From Flectobacillus longus (lineage in GTDB: Bacteria; Bacteroidota; Bacteroidia; Cytophagales; Spirosomataceae), in NCBI RefSeq assembly GCF_030056705.1, contig NZ_JASHIC010000047.1, positions 1 through 33,746 of the forward strand: a stretch of DNA of 33,746 bases. The letters run 5' to 3'. Position numbers and translations under genes: made by a program. The notes under the pieces are model-generated. The model was not told the DNA's origin. It did no database searches and saw only the letters and a list, made by a program, of their open reading frames with translations. Positions 8,035-17,583 of this stretch are shown here, one piece after another; position 1 is the stretch's first letter; each line of letters starts with the position of its first letter.

Positions 8035-11000
8035 CTATTTCAAACTTTCTCTCTTCTGCTTCGCATATTCTGATGGCGAAACCTGATAGGTTTGCTGAAA
8101 CATTTTCCTGAAATACTTCATATCTTCAATACCAACCAACATTGCCACTTCGGTTACACGAAGGTTGCCATGATTTAGCAATTGAGCAGCCCTTTTGAGG
8201 CGAATGTCTCTTATAAATTCTACCAATGATTGCCCTGTAATGGACTTTATTTGACGGTAAATCGCCGACTGGCTCATTCCTATATCTCTCACAAGAGTTT
8301 GCACGGTAAACTCTTGATTAGTAAGGTTTGCCTCTACAATCGCCATTGCTTTTTCAAGCAAAGCTTTTGTTTCATCTGGAATATCTGGCAAACTCGGTTC
8401 TAGCAAAATCTGTTTCTGGTAATAGCTGCGTAATTGTGAGCGATTTTGAAGTATAGAAGCAATTTTGGCATTCAAAACCAAGGGATTAAATGGTTTCGCC
8501 ATATATTCATCTGCACCCATTTCAAGTCCTTCCACTTCATGTGTTACTGCCGCTCTAGCCGTAAGCAAAAACACAGGAATATGGGAAGTTTTAGGATTTT
8601 GTTTGATTTTTTGACAAAGCTCCAACCCATCGCTATTCGGCATCATGATGTCGCTAATAATCAAATCGGGTTGCCATTCTAGGGCTTTATCCCAACCATC
8701 TAGTCCATCCACTGCAGTATCGACCTCATAATTTACCTCACAAATCTGTTTTAAATATGCCCTTAAATCATCTTGATCCTCTACAATTAAAATTTTGGCT
8801 GAGAATTTTTCCGTAACAACCATAGCTGGTATCTCCACCGTTTCTGATGATTCGGCCAGTTCTGAAGTATCTTCAAGTGTTTTTACCTTAGCACTTTCAT
8901 GAAGATGATTTTTACCAAATGGAAGTTTTACCGTAAATATCGTTCCTTTCCCAACAGTACTTTCTACCTCTATACTGCCTTTGTGGGCTTCTACTAATTG
9001 TTTCACTAATGACAAACCGATACCTGTTCCTCTAATTTTGAGGGTTTCGGTATGGGAGGCTTGATAATAAGGGTCAAAGATTTTGTCTAACTCGTCGCCT
9101 GACATACCTATTCCAAAATCTTGAATAGAAATTTGGAGAAAGTTCTTACTTGGTCTGCCTGCTTCAAACACTGCCTCCTCGGAAGAACTACCGACAATTT
9201 CTGTTTTCAATGATATTTTACCTCCCGATGGCGTATATTTAAAAGCATTAGATAGCAAATTGGTCAAAATAATTTCCAATTTACTACTATCAAAAAACAG
9301 TTCTACGGTAGTTTGTGGCAAACTCATGGTATAATCTATTGCAGACTCTTGAGCTTTGAGTTTGAAAATCAAAAACACTTCTTCTATCATCGGAATGATA
9401 TTTCCGAAGGTTGCTAGTATTTTCATATTGCCCGTTTCGGCTTTTCGAAAATCGAGCAATTGATTAACCAAGTCCAGTAATTTTCTGGTTTGTTGTAAAA
9501 TCAGCATGATTTTGTCCTTCTTCTCATGTTCGGAAGAAGCCAGCTCTTCGATTGGCCCCAAAATTAAGGTTAGGGGCGTTCGCAGTTCATGCGAAACATT
9601 GGTAAAAAAACGAAGCTTGAGATCGGTCAAAGTCTTTTCTTGGTCAGCTTTGTACTTTTCCATCAAGACATCATTTTTCAATGCCTGCTTGGCTAGAGTA
9701 GCTTTTTGGTATTCTTTGAAAGCAAAAAATAGAACCAAAGCATATATCAAAAATGCCCACCAAGTTTTGTACCAAGGCGGTAGCACCCGAATTTTGATTT
9801 CGGCAGGTTTGGCCGACCACGCCCCTTCCCCATCACTTGCTTTGACCAAGAACGTATATTCACCAGAGTCTAAGTTTGAAAAGTTGGCAATGCGCTGATT
9901 ATAATCTGTATAAATCCAATCGTCATTTGAACCAACCAGCTTGTAGGCGTACTGATTCTTTTTGGGATTTTTGTAATTTATTCCGACAAATTCAATCGAA
10001 AAGTAGTTTTCGTTAGGCTCAATAGTTAACTCCTCTGTTTCGTCTAAAGGTTTAGATAAAATCACTCTTCCATCGAAGGGTTCTCCAATGCGAACTTCTT
10101 TGTTATAAATTCTTAGTGTAGTCAGGTGTATTTCAGGCTTTTGATTGCTTGGCTGAATCTGTTCTGGTTTGAAATAGGTTACACCTTTGATTCCTCCAAA
10201 ATAAAAGTAGCCTTCGTTATCTTGGCAGACTGCGCCAATTTTGAAAGAGTTACTTTGCAATCCATCGCCTACATCGTAATGAATTAAGCTTCTAGTTTGA
10301 GTATTGAGTCTTACCAGCCCATCACCTCCCAGCCAAAGAAAACCCTTTCGGTCAAAAATTAAAGACTCAATATTCGAATAGCCAATATTCCAACGTTCGA
10401 CCTTACCTTCTGGAGATATTTTATTTAACCCCGCACCGATGGTACCAACCCATAAATTACCGCTGTTATCTTTTACCAAAGGCCAAGCATAATTGCCACT
10501 CAAACTATTGGGGTTATTTTTTTCATATTGATAATTTTTAATTACCCTTATACCTGTGGCTGACACTTGAAGTTTTAACACGCCTTTATCTCTCGAACTC
10601 ACCCAAAGTTGATCGGTTGTTGGTTCATATAGCAGATAGGTACACTGTCTTGCTGGAAAATTATTAGTTTCTAGCGAATATTGCTGTAGTAATTTTCCCT
10701 CTTTATCAAACCTCAACAGTCCCTTTTCAAAGGTTGCCATCCAGATTGTACCAAATCTATCTTCTTGAATTTTTTCGATACTGGTGCCAAATAATGAAAG
10801 GTTTGGATTTACTTCGGTAATCGCTTTTCGGGTGTTTCCTTTGATTAAAAGAAGACCATTGTAGCGAGTACCAATCCATAGCGTACCATCTTGTTGTTGA
10901 TAAAAAGCCGAAACATCTACGCCTGAACCATCACCATTGATAGGAATATGAGCAAAATTCTGAAATGAATGATTTTGAAGATGATATTTAGAAAACCCGT

Positions 11001-12192
11001 TTCTAGTACCAATCCACAAGTGCTGCTTGTCATTATCGGGCAAAAGACAATTGATGTAATTACTTGGTAAAGTTGTGGCAGAGCCAAACTGGCGTTGAAT
11101 TACATAAAAAGGTTTTCTTTTGAGGTCAACCTTATTGAGTCCTCCCGAAGAAGCAGCCAACCATAAATTATGATATTTGTCTTCTAAGATCTGATGTACT
11201 CTTCCTGAATTGATACTGTATGAGTCGCCATCTGTAGGGAAAAACCGTTGCATAGAATTTCTCCATGTATTCAAATAACTAGGCTCAGTGCTTGCGGGAA
11301 TATTTGACCAATAGTGTAAACCATGATTTGTTCCAATCCATAGATGATGGAAAGAATCAACATACACACTTCCTATTTCAGAAAAACCATTAATTAGGAC
11401 AGAAGTCTTTACACGGTTGCGCTTGGATAATTTATCAACCAAAAACAACTCAAATTGAGTACCAATCCACAGATTGTCGAAAGCATCTACCCAAAGCGCT
11501 GAAATCTTATGATTGGTAAAAAAGGTCGGAATGGGCATTGATTGATTAGCTCCCAAATGCCATAAGCCATGTGTAATTGTACCAAACCAAATAGAGCCAT
11601 CCTTTTCACGAACCATTGAAGATACGCCATACTGCGTAGTTCCATCTATAACGATTTGGCGAATGGAAACCAATAATTCATTTTTGAATTCTAGTACAAA
11701 CAAGCCCATCGAACGTGTACCTACCCAAACTCTTCCATGTGAGTCACTTGAGATAGATAAAACATTGCTTACCCGAAGCTTTTCAAGCGCTTTTTCATCG
11801 ACTCCGTTACCTACCCGTTCGGTAATATTGAGGAAGTTATCATGAAATTTATCAAAAAAACTCAAGCCCGCACTACCAGATGCCACCCAGAGACGTTTAC
11901 TGGCATCGAGGTGCATGGCCACTACTCTATTGCTTGGCAAACCATTGTGAGGATTTACAGGAAGGTCGTAGTTTTTGAGTGTATAGCCATCGTATTTAGA
12001 TACCCCATTGTTCGTACCAATCCAAATATAACCCGTACTGTCCGACACAATACAATTGGCATCACTATGTGGTAGTCCATCGTTAACGGTGATATGTTCG
12101 AAGCGATATTTATGGATATTTTCTTGCGCTATACCTGACAGCACCTTACCGAATAACAGTAGTGCTAATAACAATTTTATAATTTTCTTCAT
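8035..12192 (-). CDS. hybrid two-component system regulator (HTCS) of the polysaccharide locus
   Basis: The 1385-residue protein is a complete one-protein sensor and transcription factor. In order it has: a signal peptide (1-23); a periplasmic double-propeller region of reg_prop repeats (about 28-680, recurrent LWIGT motifs); a Y_Y_Y domain (about 735-803); one membrane span (810-826); a histidine kinase core with phosphoacceptor His868 in FFTNVSHELRTP, N-box at 975-986 and ATP-lid glycines at 1026-1060; a receiver domain with Asp1181 (SDIMMP) and Lys1233; and an AraC-type DNA-binding domain (about 1282-1380). Such proteins bind a glycan breakdown product in the periplasm and switch on the adjacent susCD genes. 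It is divergent from susC1, which fits that role. All catalytic residues appear intact. Confidence 0.95.
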   Translation of the reverse strand: MKKIIKLLLALLLFGKVLSGIAQENIHKYRFEHITVNDGLPHSDANCIVSDSTGYIWIGTNNGVSKYDGYTLKNYDLPVNPHNGLPSNRVVAMHLDASKRLWVASGSAGLSFFDKFHDNFLNITERVGNGVDEKALEKLRVSNVLSISSDSHGRVWVGTRSMGLFVLEFKNELLVSIRQIVIDGTTQYGVSSMVREKDGSIWFGTITHGLWHLGANQSMPIPTFFTNHKISALWVDAFDNLWIGTQFELFLVDKLSKRNRVKTSVLINGFSEIGSVYVDSFHHLWIGTNHGLHYWSNIPASTEPSYLNTWRNSMQRFFPTDGDSYSINSGRVHQILEDKYHNLWLAASSGGLNKVDLKRKPFYVIQRQFGSATTLPSNYINCLLPDNDKQHLWIGTRNGFSKYHLQNHSFQNFAHIPINGDGSGVDVSAFYQQQDGTLWIGTRYNGLLLIKGNTRKAITEVNPNLSLFGTSIEKIQEDRFGTIWMATFEKGLLRFDKEGKLLQQYSLETNNFPARQCTYLLYEPTTDQLWVSSRDKGVLKLQVSATGIRVIKNYQYEKNNPNSLSGNYAWPLVKDNSGNLWVGTIGAGLNKISPEGKVERWNIGYSNIESLIFDRKGFLWLGGDGLVRLNTQTRSLIHYDVGDGLQSNSFKIGAVCQDNEGYFYFGGIKGVTYFKPEQIQPSNQKPEIHLTTLRIYNKEVRIGEPFDGRVILSKPLDETEELTIEPNENYFSIEFVGINYKNPKKNQYAYKLVGSNDDWIYTDYNQRIANFSNLDSGEYTFLVKASDGEGAWSAKPAEIKIRVLPPWYKTWWAFLIYALVLFFAFKEYQKATLAKQALKNDVLMEKYKADQEKTLTDLKLRFFTNVSHELRTPLTLILGPIEELASSEHEKKDKIMLILQQTRKLLDLVNQLLDFRKAETGNMKILATFGNIIPMIEEVFLIFKLKAQESAIDYTMSLPQTTVELFFDSSKLEIILTNLLSNAFKYTPSGGKISLKTEIVGSSSEEAVFEAGRPSKNFLQISIQDFGIGMSGDELDKIFDPYYQASHTETLKIRGTGIGLSLVKQLVEAHKGSIEVESTVGKGTIFTVKLPFGKNHLHESAKVKTLEDTSELAESSETVEIPAMVVTEKFSAKILIVEDQDDLRAYLKQICEVNYEVDTAVDGLDGWDKALEWQPDLIISDIMMPNSDGLELCQKIKQNPKTSHIPVFLLTARAAVTHEVEGLEMGADEYMAKPFNPLVLNAKIASILQNRSQLRSYYQKQILLEPSLPDIPDETKALLEKAMAIVEANLTNQEFTVQTLVRDIGMSQSAIYRQIKSITGQSLVEFIRDIRLKRAAQLLNHGNLRVTEVAMLVGIEDMKYFRKMFQQTYQVSPSEYAKQKRESLK

Positions 12193-12626
12193 GGTTTAAA
12201 GCAATCATTAAGGTCTTATATTGGGCAAAAGCCATTGTTGGAGTTTCTTCTAACAGACTTGCGTTAGCAATAAATCAAAAACATTTCATCTCCAATACTT
12301 AGCTAGTTGTTTACACTCTATTCATTGAATAAAACTCCAACGACAGTGATAACTAAACTCTATGCTCCCACTTAGATATAAGTAAAATCAAGCATAATAT
12401 TACTCCTTTGGAAGGATTCTACTGCAAAATAATCAAAAACCGACTCTATTCACCCTAAAGGCTTAAACTGCCCCTGTTTTTAAACGAATTTCACCCCACT
12501 TTAGACCATTTTTTCTCCCCATTTTTGCATTATTCAAATATATAATTGTAACAACAGAGAACCCTTGTCTGTTTAGCCAACCTATTTTATACCAAACCTT
12601 TTTCCGTTTTATCAAACCCTATAATT
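12193..12626. promoter_or_regulatory. divergent control region between regulator and susC1
   Basis: There is no gene in these 434 bp. Near susC1 there is a direct repeat, CCATTTTTT at 12506-12514 and CCATTTTTG at 12519-12527, spaced 13 bp. A -7-like box TATAATTG (one mismatch from TAnnTTTG) lies at 12541-12548, about 80 bp before the start codon. The nearby TTTG at 12524-12527 is only 13 bp from the box, too close for a standard -33 element. A regulator site at the CCATTTTT repeat is a guess from position. Confidence 0.35.
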
Positions 12627-15600
12627 ATGATCAAACTTTTACGAAAACCTCAATTCCTCAGGTTTCCTCCCTCCTCATTTTGGTTGATGGTGCTCTTGAG
12701 TGGTTGCCCTCTAAGCCATGCCATTCATGCCCAAAACACTACCGAAAATACACAAACCTCTAATCCTACTTTACGTACCATTTTGGTAACCGACGACAAC
12801 GATGAAGTGCTGGCGAATGTCAGCATTAAAAACGTCAGAACAGGAATGTTTGCGACCACTTCCAGTAATGGTATTGCCACGATTGATGCGCAACTTGGCG
12901 ACAAAATCGGCATTTACTGTGTGGGTACTTTTTTAAAGGAAATTTCGATAAAAGATATTTCTGAAAGAGTTGTTTTGAGTAGTCAAAACCCTGCCGTTTC
13001 TCGCATCAAACCTATTCGTGGACTTTTTAATCAGTCTTTACAAACAGAACTTACCGCTGGTTCGTCGCAGGCGATTTACAACAAAGATATTCAAAAAATG
13101 CCTGCTACGTCGATACTCAACACCTTGGTGGGTAGACTTGCTGGTACGAGTACGTTTCAGTTTTCAGGACAACCAGGAAGCGATGGTATTTCGTTTGGAC
13201 TTCGTGGGCAGGGTCCGCTGGTCATCATCGATGGTATTCCTAGACAGCTTACCATTTTTGATTTGGAAGAAATCGAATCAATCACTGTACACAAAGATGC
13301 CTTATCAAATGCCATGCTTGGCGTCAGAGGCAATGGCGGTGCTTTGGTAATCAATACTCGTAAAGGCTCGTCTTCAAACGCAAAAATGTCGTTTACAGCC
13401 CAAACAGCGATTCAACAACCCTTGAAATTTCCGAAGGGATTGGACGCTTACAATTATGCCAAACTGTATAACGAAGCTCGTGTAAACGACGGACTTACAC
13501 CTGTTTATACTGATGCAGCTTTGCAGGCTTATGCAACCAATTCGGATCCATATAATTACCCAAATGTTAATTGGCGTGATGCTACCCTAGAGCCATCGTC
13601 ACGTATGGATCGCTATACTTTTAGTGCTACAGGAGGAAATAATTTTTCGAAATATTTCATTTCATTTGACCATATCAACCAAACGGGGCTTTTGAAAAAA
13701 AATACTACTACCCCGTACAATACCAACAACAATTTTAAATCATATACCATACGTTCGAATGTTGACTTACAGCTAAACTCCAAGCTTTCGGGCGGTATTT
13801 ATCTCTTGGGACGTATTCTGAATGGTAATGATGCAGGTGCTGGGACAGGCAATATTTTGAACAGTATTCTCAACACGCCCAATAATGCTTACCCTGTTTA
13901 TAACCCCAATGGTTCGTATGGTGGCAATCAGCAGTTTCAAAACAATATTTTGGCACAAACGATTGGGTCGGGTTATCAGCAAAACTTCAAAAGAGATATG
14001 TTGGCTGACTTTTACTTGAAAAGAACACTCGACGAAATCGCTTCTGGCATGTGGATAAAAGCCGTGGGCTCCTATTATGCTACACTTTCTGAAAACGTAG
14101 TTCGTAATAAAACCTTTGCTGTTTTTCAGAGAAATGTATCTGCTTCAGGACAAGAATCTTATCAACAGTTTGGGGTAAATGGTGACCAAAGCAACTATAA
14201 CTACATGGATTATCAAGGCCGTTCTGACTATTTGGAATTGTCTTTGGGATATGACAAAAACAAAGGAGATCATGGCATAAATACCGTATTATTGGCTAAT
14301 CGTCAAAACTCTGTTTCAGGCTCTGAATTACCCTATACGATTACAGGTTTGGCAGGTAGAATGGGCTATAATTACAAACAAAAGTATATCCTTGACCTTG
14401 CTTTTGGCTTGAATGGCTCAAACAGATATCCGACAGGAGGAACGACCAAATATGGATTTTTCCCAGCGGTAGGTTTGGCTTGGAACATTTCGAAAGAAGA
14501 TTTCCTACAATCTCAAGCATGGATTTCTTATTTGAAATTATATGCAAGTTATGGCAAAAACGGTAACGACAACCCTGGTTATTTTAGCTATATCCAACGT
14601 TATTTTGATAATACTGGTGCTGTTTTCGGTACAGGTGCAGGTGGTAATACAGGGGTTACAGAAGAGCCTTTGGCGAATCCTAATATCACTTTCGAAAAAT
14701 CTAACAAACTCAATATTGGACTTACAGGAGGCTTATTTGATAACTCATTAGGCTTTACGGTGGAGTACTACAATATGCAATATTATGATTTGTTGATTCA
14801 ACGTGGTCGCAATTCTAGCATATTAGGAAATATTTATCCGACTGAAAATATTGGCAAGAATCAATATACAGGAATAGACCTACAGTTGAATTGGCAAAAA
14901 AGTACCTCGATAGGCGATTTTTATGCGACCGCAAATGCAGGCATTCAAAACTCGAAAGTGATTTATATCGATGAAGTGACTCAGCCATATTCTTGGTTGT
15001 ATCGCACAGGAGAAAGAGTAGGACAGCTTTTTGGGTTCATTTCAGACGGCTTTTATCAAACTACTGCCGAGCTACAATCACGTGCTACAACTGTTGGTTA
15101 TCAACCACAATTGGGTGACCTCAAATACAAAGATTTGAACAATGATGGCGTAATCAATCAGCTTGATGTAGCTCCAATCGGCCCGCAGAGCCCTTACATT
15201 ACCTTCGGGTCAACGTTAGGGTATTCACGAAAAGGCTTTGACTTCTCTGTGTTGGTGCAGGGCGTGGCTAACCGAGTAATTGTAGCCAATGCCAATTCGA
15301 TGCTGGCTTTCCAGAATGGTGGTTTCGGACAAGCATTTGAGCAACATCTTGACCGTTGGACGCCTACTAATCCAAACGCTTCGTACCCACGTGTATGGTT
15401 AGGAACTAATACAAACAACCAATTAATTTCTACTTTTTGGGCACGCTCAGGAGATTATGTCCGCTTGAAAAATATCGAATTGGGATATACGCTTCCTAGT
15501 AAGCTATGTAAAAATATCAAAGTTCAGGGAATTCGTGTTTTTGCAAATGCTACCAACCTTGTGACGTTTAATGCCGATAAATACCTCGATCCAGAAGGCT

Positions 15601-15659
15601 TTTCGAGCAACTATCCTATACAGCGAGTATTCAATTTTGGTGTTAATCTCAAATTGTAA
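12627..15659 (+). CDS. SusC-like TonB-dependent outer-membrane transporter 1, divergent N-terminus
   Basis: The 1010-residue product has a long signal sequence (about 1-36, ending IHAQ) and a weakly conserved carboxypeptidase-regulatory-like domain (about 48-118). The plug domain spans about 137-248 (LVGRLAGTSTFQFSG, LRGQGPLVIIDGIPRQ, DALSNAMLGVRGNGG), and a beta-barrel runs to the C-terminal aromatic/leucine end (VFNFGVNLKL). SusC proteins import oligosaccharides across the outer membrane with TonB energy and a SusD lid. The usual EVVVxGYG TonB-box segment seen in the second SusC here is not present. It is the first gene of the operon and susD1 starts 36 bp after it. Confidence 0.93.
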   Translation: MIKLLRKPQFLRFPPSSFWLMVLLSGCPLSHAIHAQNTTENTQTSNPTLRTILVTDDNDEVLANVSIKNVRTGMFATTSSNGIATIDAQLGDKIGIYCVGTFLKEISIKDISERVVLSSQNPAVSRIKPIRGLFNQSLQTELTAGSSQAIYNKDIQKMPATSILNTLVGRLAGTSTFQFSGQPGSDGISFGLRGQGPLVIIDGIPRQLTIFDLEEIESITVHKDALSNAMLGVRGNGGALVINTRKGSSSNAKMSFTAQTAIQQPLKFPKGLDAYNYAKLYNEARVNDGLTPVYTDAALQAYATNSDPYNYPNVNWRDATLEPSSRMDRYTFSATGGNNFSKYFISFDHINQTGLLKKNTTTPYNTNNNFKSYTIRSNVDLQLNSKLSGGIYLLGRILNGNDAGAGTGNILNSILNTPNNAYPVYNPNGSYGGNQQFQNNILAQTIGSGYQQNFKRDMLADFYLKRTLDEIASGMWIKAVGSYYATLSENVVRNKTFAVFQRNVSASGQESYQQFGVNGDQSNYNYMDYQGRSDYLELSLGYDKNKGDHGINTVLLANRQNSVSGSELPYTITGLAGRMGYNYKQKYILDLAFGLNGSNRYPTGGTTKYGFFPAVGLAWNISKEDFLQSQAWISYLKLYASYGKNGNDNPGYFSYIQRYFDNTGAVFGTGAGGNTGVTEEPLANPNITFEKSNKLNIGLTGGLFDNSLGFTVEYYNMQYYDLLIQRGRNSSILGNIYPTENIGKNQYTGIDLQLNWQKSTSIGDFYATANAGIQNSKVIYIDEVTQPYSWLYRTGERVGQLFGFISDGFYQTTAELQSRATTVGYQPQLGDLKYKDLNNDGVINQLDVAPIGPQSPYITFGSTLGYSRKGFDFSVLVQGVANRVIVANANSMLAFQNGGFGQAFEQHLDRWTPTNPNASYPRVWLGTNTNNQLISTFWARSGDYVRLKNIELGYTLPSKLCKNIKVQGIRVFANATNLVTFNADKYLDPEGFSSNYPIQRVFNFGVNLKL

Positions 15660-15695
15660 AATTGGCTTTTATCAAGCATAAAATTTTCAGAAGAA

Positions 15696-17390
15696 ATGAT
15701 TTCTAAAAAATATATATCATCCTTTATTTTGGCTACAGCACTAACTTTTGCGGCTTGCGAAAGAGTAGAAACTGAGCCTCGTGATTGGATTCTTGACACA
15801 TTGGTTTGGGACGATAAAGATAAAAATGCTACTGTAGCAGTCTTTTTCCTCAACAATATTTACAGTTATATCCCTGATGGTTTTAATAGAATCAATGGAC
15901 TGGGTGGTGACTTTCTGGAAACAGGTACAGACGATGCCATTCCGTCTAGAACCAATCGTCAAGCAGAATATTATACCAATGGGTTAATTAGTACGGTGAA
16001 CAACCCCGACCCTTATTGGGGTACTTCGTATGCGGGTATTCGTCGTGTCAATATCTTTTTGAGTAATATCGATAAAGTTCCAGCTGACCCCAACAGTATT
16101 ACCATCTGGAAAGCCGAAGCTCGTTATATTCGTGCGCTATTGTATTTTGAACTAGTAAAACGCTACGGTGGTGTGCCATTGATTGGTGACCAAGTATTTA
16201 CAATAAATGACGATTTGTCGATTCCTCGCAACACGTACGAAGAGTGTATCAACTATATCGTTTCAGAATGTGATGCCGTAAAGGGAATACTTACACCAGA
16301 ACCTGTTTCGGATAGTAACTGGGGGAAAATTCCAAGAGGAGCTGCCATTGCACTCAAAGGTCGTGCTTTGTTGTATTCTGCAAGTCCGTTGTTTAATGGT
16401 GGTGGTATTAGTACCAATGCCAACCTGAAGGCCTTAATGGGCTATCCTACGTATGACGCTAACCGTTGGCAAAAAGCCTTGGACGCTGCCAACGAATTGA
16501 TAGGCCTTAACTACTATGCTTTACAGACTTCTTTTTCAGGTGTTTTTACGACTAAAAAGAATACAGAAATCATTCTTGCCAAACAGTCAGGTAATAATTT
16601 TCTCATTGAAAACTACAATGCACCAATAGGCTTTGGTTCGCCAGCAGCAAGTTTGGGATTGACGAGTCCTTCGCAAAACTTAGTTGATGCTTTTCCTACG
16701 ATTACTGGACTTGATATTACGGATACCCAATCAGGCTATGACCCACAAAATCCTTACGCCAACCGTGACCCTCGTTTGGCTTTGACGGTATTCTTTAATG
16801 GTCAAACTTGGTTACGTAGAGCCGTTGAAACTTTCGAAGGCGGTTTGGATAAGCCAGGAGGTATTGCCGTTCAAACACGTACAGGCTATTATCTGCGTAA
16901 GTTTATGGCAGATTTTTCTAACAATACTACCTATACAAACCAGAGCCATAACTTCCCATTATTCAGATACTCGGAAATACTGTTAAACGCAGCCGAAGCA
17001 CTAAATGAGCTAGGAAGAACCACAGAAGCCGTCACAAGAATCATTGATATTCGTAAAAGGGCTGGTATTAGAGCAGGAACAGACAATCGCTACGGCATCA
17101 AAGCAGGTATTTCACAAACAGAAATGCGTACGCTTATCCAAAATGAAAGACGTATTGAGTTAGCCTTTGAAGAACATCGCTTTTGGGATATTCGTCGCTG
17201 GAAAATAGCAGAAACTGCCACAAGTGGTTCGCTCAAGGGGATGAAAATCGTGAAAAACACCAATGCGAGTTTGACTTTTACGCCATTTGTGGTGTCGACG
17301 ATGAAGTTTTCGAACAAATTATACAGTATGCCTCTACCGTATGACGAAACCCTAAAAAACAATAAGCTTATTCAAAACGAAGGCTGGTAA
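15696..17390 (+). CDS. SusD/RagB-like glycan-binding lipoprotein 1
   Basis: The 564-residue product has a lipoprotein signal with Cys21 (FAAC). TPR-type helices follow around ARYIRALLYFELVKRYGGVP, and the C-terminal SusD signature is present (LIQNERRIELAFEEHRFWDI). It should sit on the cell surface as the lid of SusC1 and bind the glycan. The 36-bp spacing to susC1 marks a pair. Specific sugar-binding residues cannot be read from sequence alone. Confidence 0.94.
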   Translation: MISKKYISSFILATALTFAACERVETEPRDWILDTLVWDDKDKNATVAVFFLNNIYSYIPDGFNRINGLGGDFLETGTDDAIPSRTNRQAEYYTNGLISTVNNPDPYWGTSYAGIRRVNIFLSNIDKVPADPNSITIWKAEARYIRALLYFELVKRYGGVPLIGDQVFTINDDLSIPRNTYEECINYIVSECDAVKGILTPEPVSDSNWGKIPRGAAIALKGRALLYSASPLFNGGGISTNANLKALMGYPTYDANRWQKALDAANELIGLNYYALQTSFSGVFTTKKNTEIILAKQSGNNFLIENYNAPIGFGSPAASLGLTSPSQNLVDAFPTITGLDITDTQSGYDPQNPYANRDPRLALTVFFNGQTWLRRAVETFEGGLDKPGGIAVQTRTGYYLRKFMADFSNNTTYTNQSHNFPLFRYSEILLNAAEALNELGRTTEAVTRIIDIRKRAGIRAGTDNRYGIKAGISQTEMRTLIQNERRIELAFEEHRFWDIRRWKIAETATSGSLKGMKIVKNTNASLTFTPFVVSTMKFSNKLYSMPLPYDETLKNNKLIQNEGW

Positions 17391-17393
17391 GTA

Positions 17394-17421
17394 TGAATGC
17401 TGAATGATGAGTTGTGAATGT
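17394..17421 (+). repeat. four tandem heptamers after susD1
   Basis: The sequence reads TGAATGC, TGAATGA, TGAGTTG, TGAATGT, four imperfect 7-bp units beginning 3 bp after the susD1 stop codon. A related array follows susD2. The rest of the 193-bp gap to susC2 (17422-17583) shows no strong terminator, so transcription may continue into susC2. Confidence 0.5.
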
Positions 17422-17583
17422 AAATTTTTAATTATCAACCCTTTACAACTAAATCTTATTTTGCTTTAAGCCGAATGCCCATAGCTGATAGCTTAATAGT
17501 TAAATTTTATTTTGCACGATTACTTCATCGTTATGAAGAACAAATTCATGGCTTAAATCCCATCTGAAAATCCTCATGTTTTT

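Noticed and set aside
17394-17421. CRISPR-like or other spaced array
   Set aside because: The heptamers are contiguous with no spacers and there are no cas genes; no CRISPR array is seen anywhere in the window.
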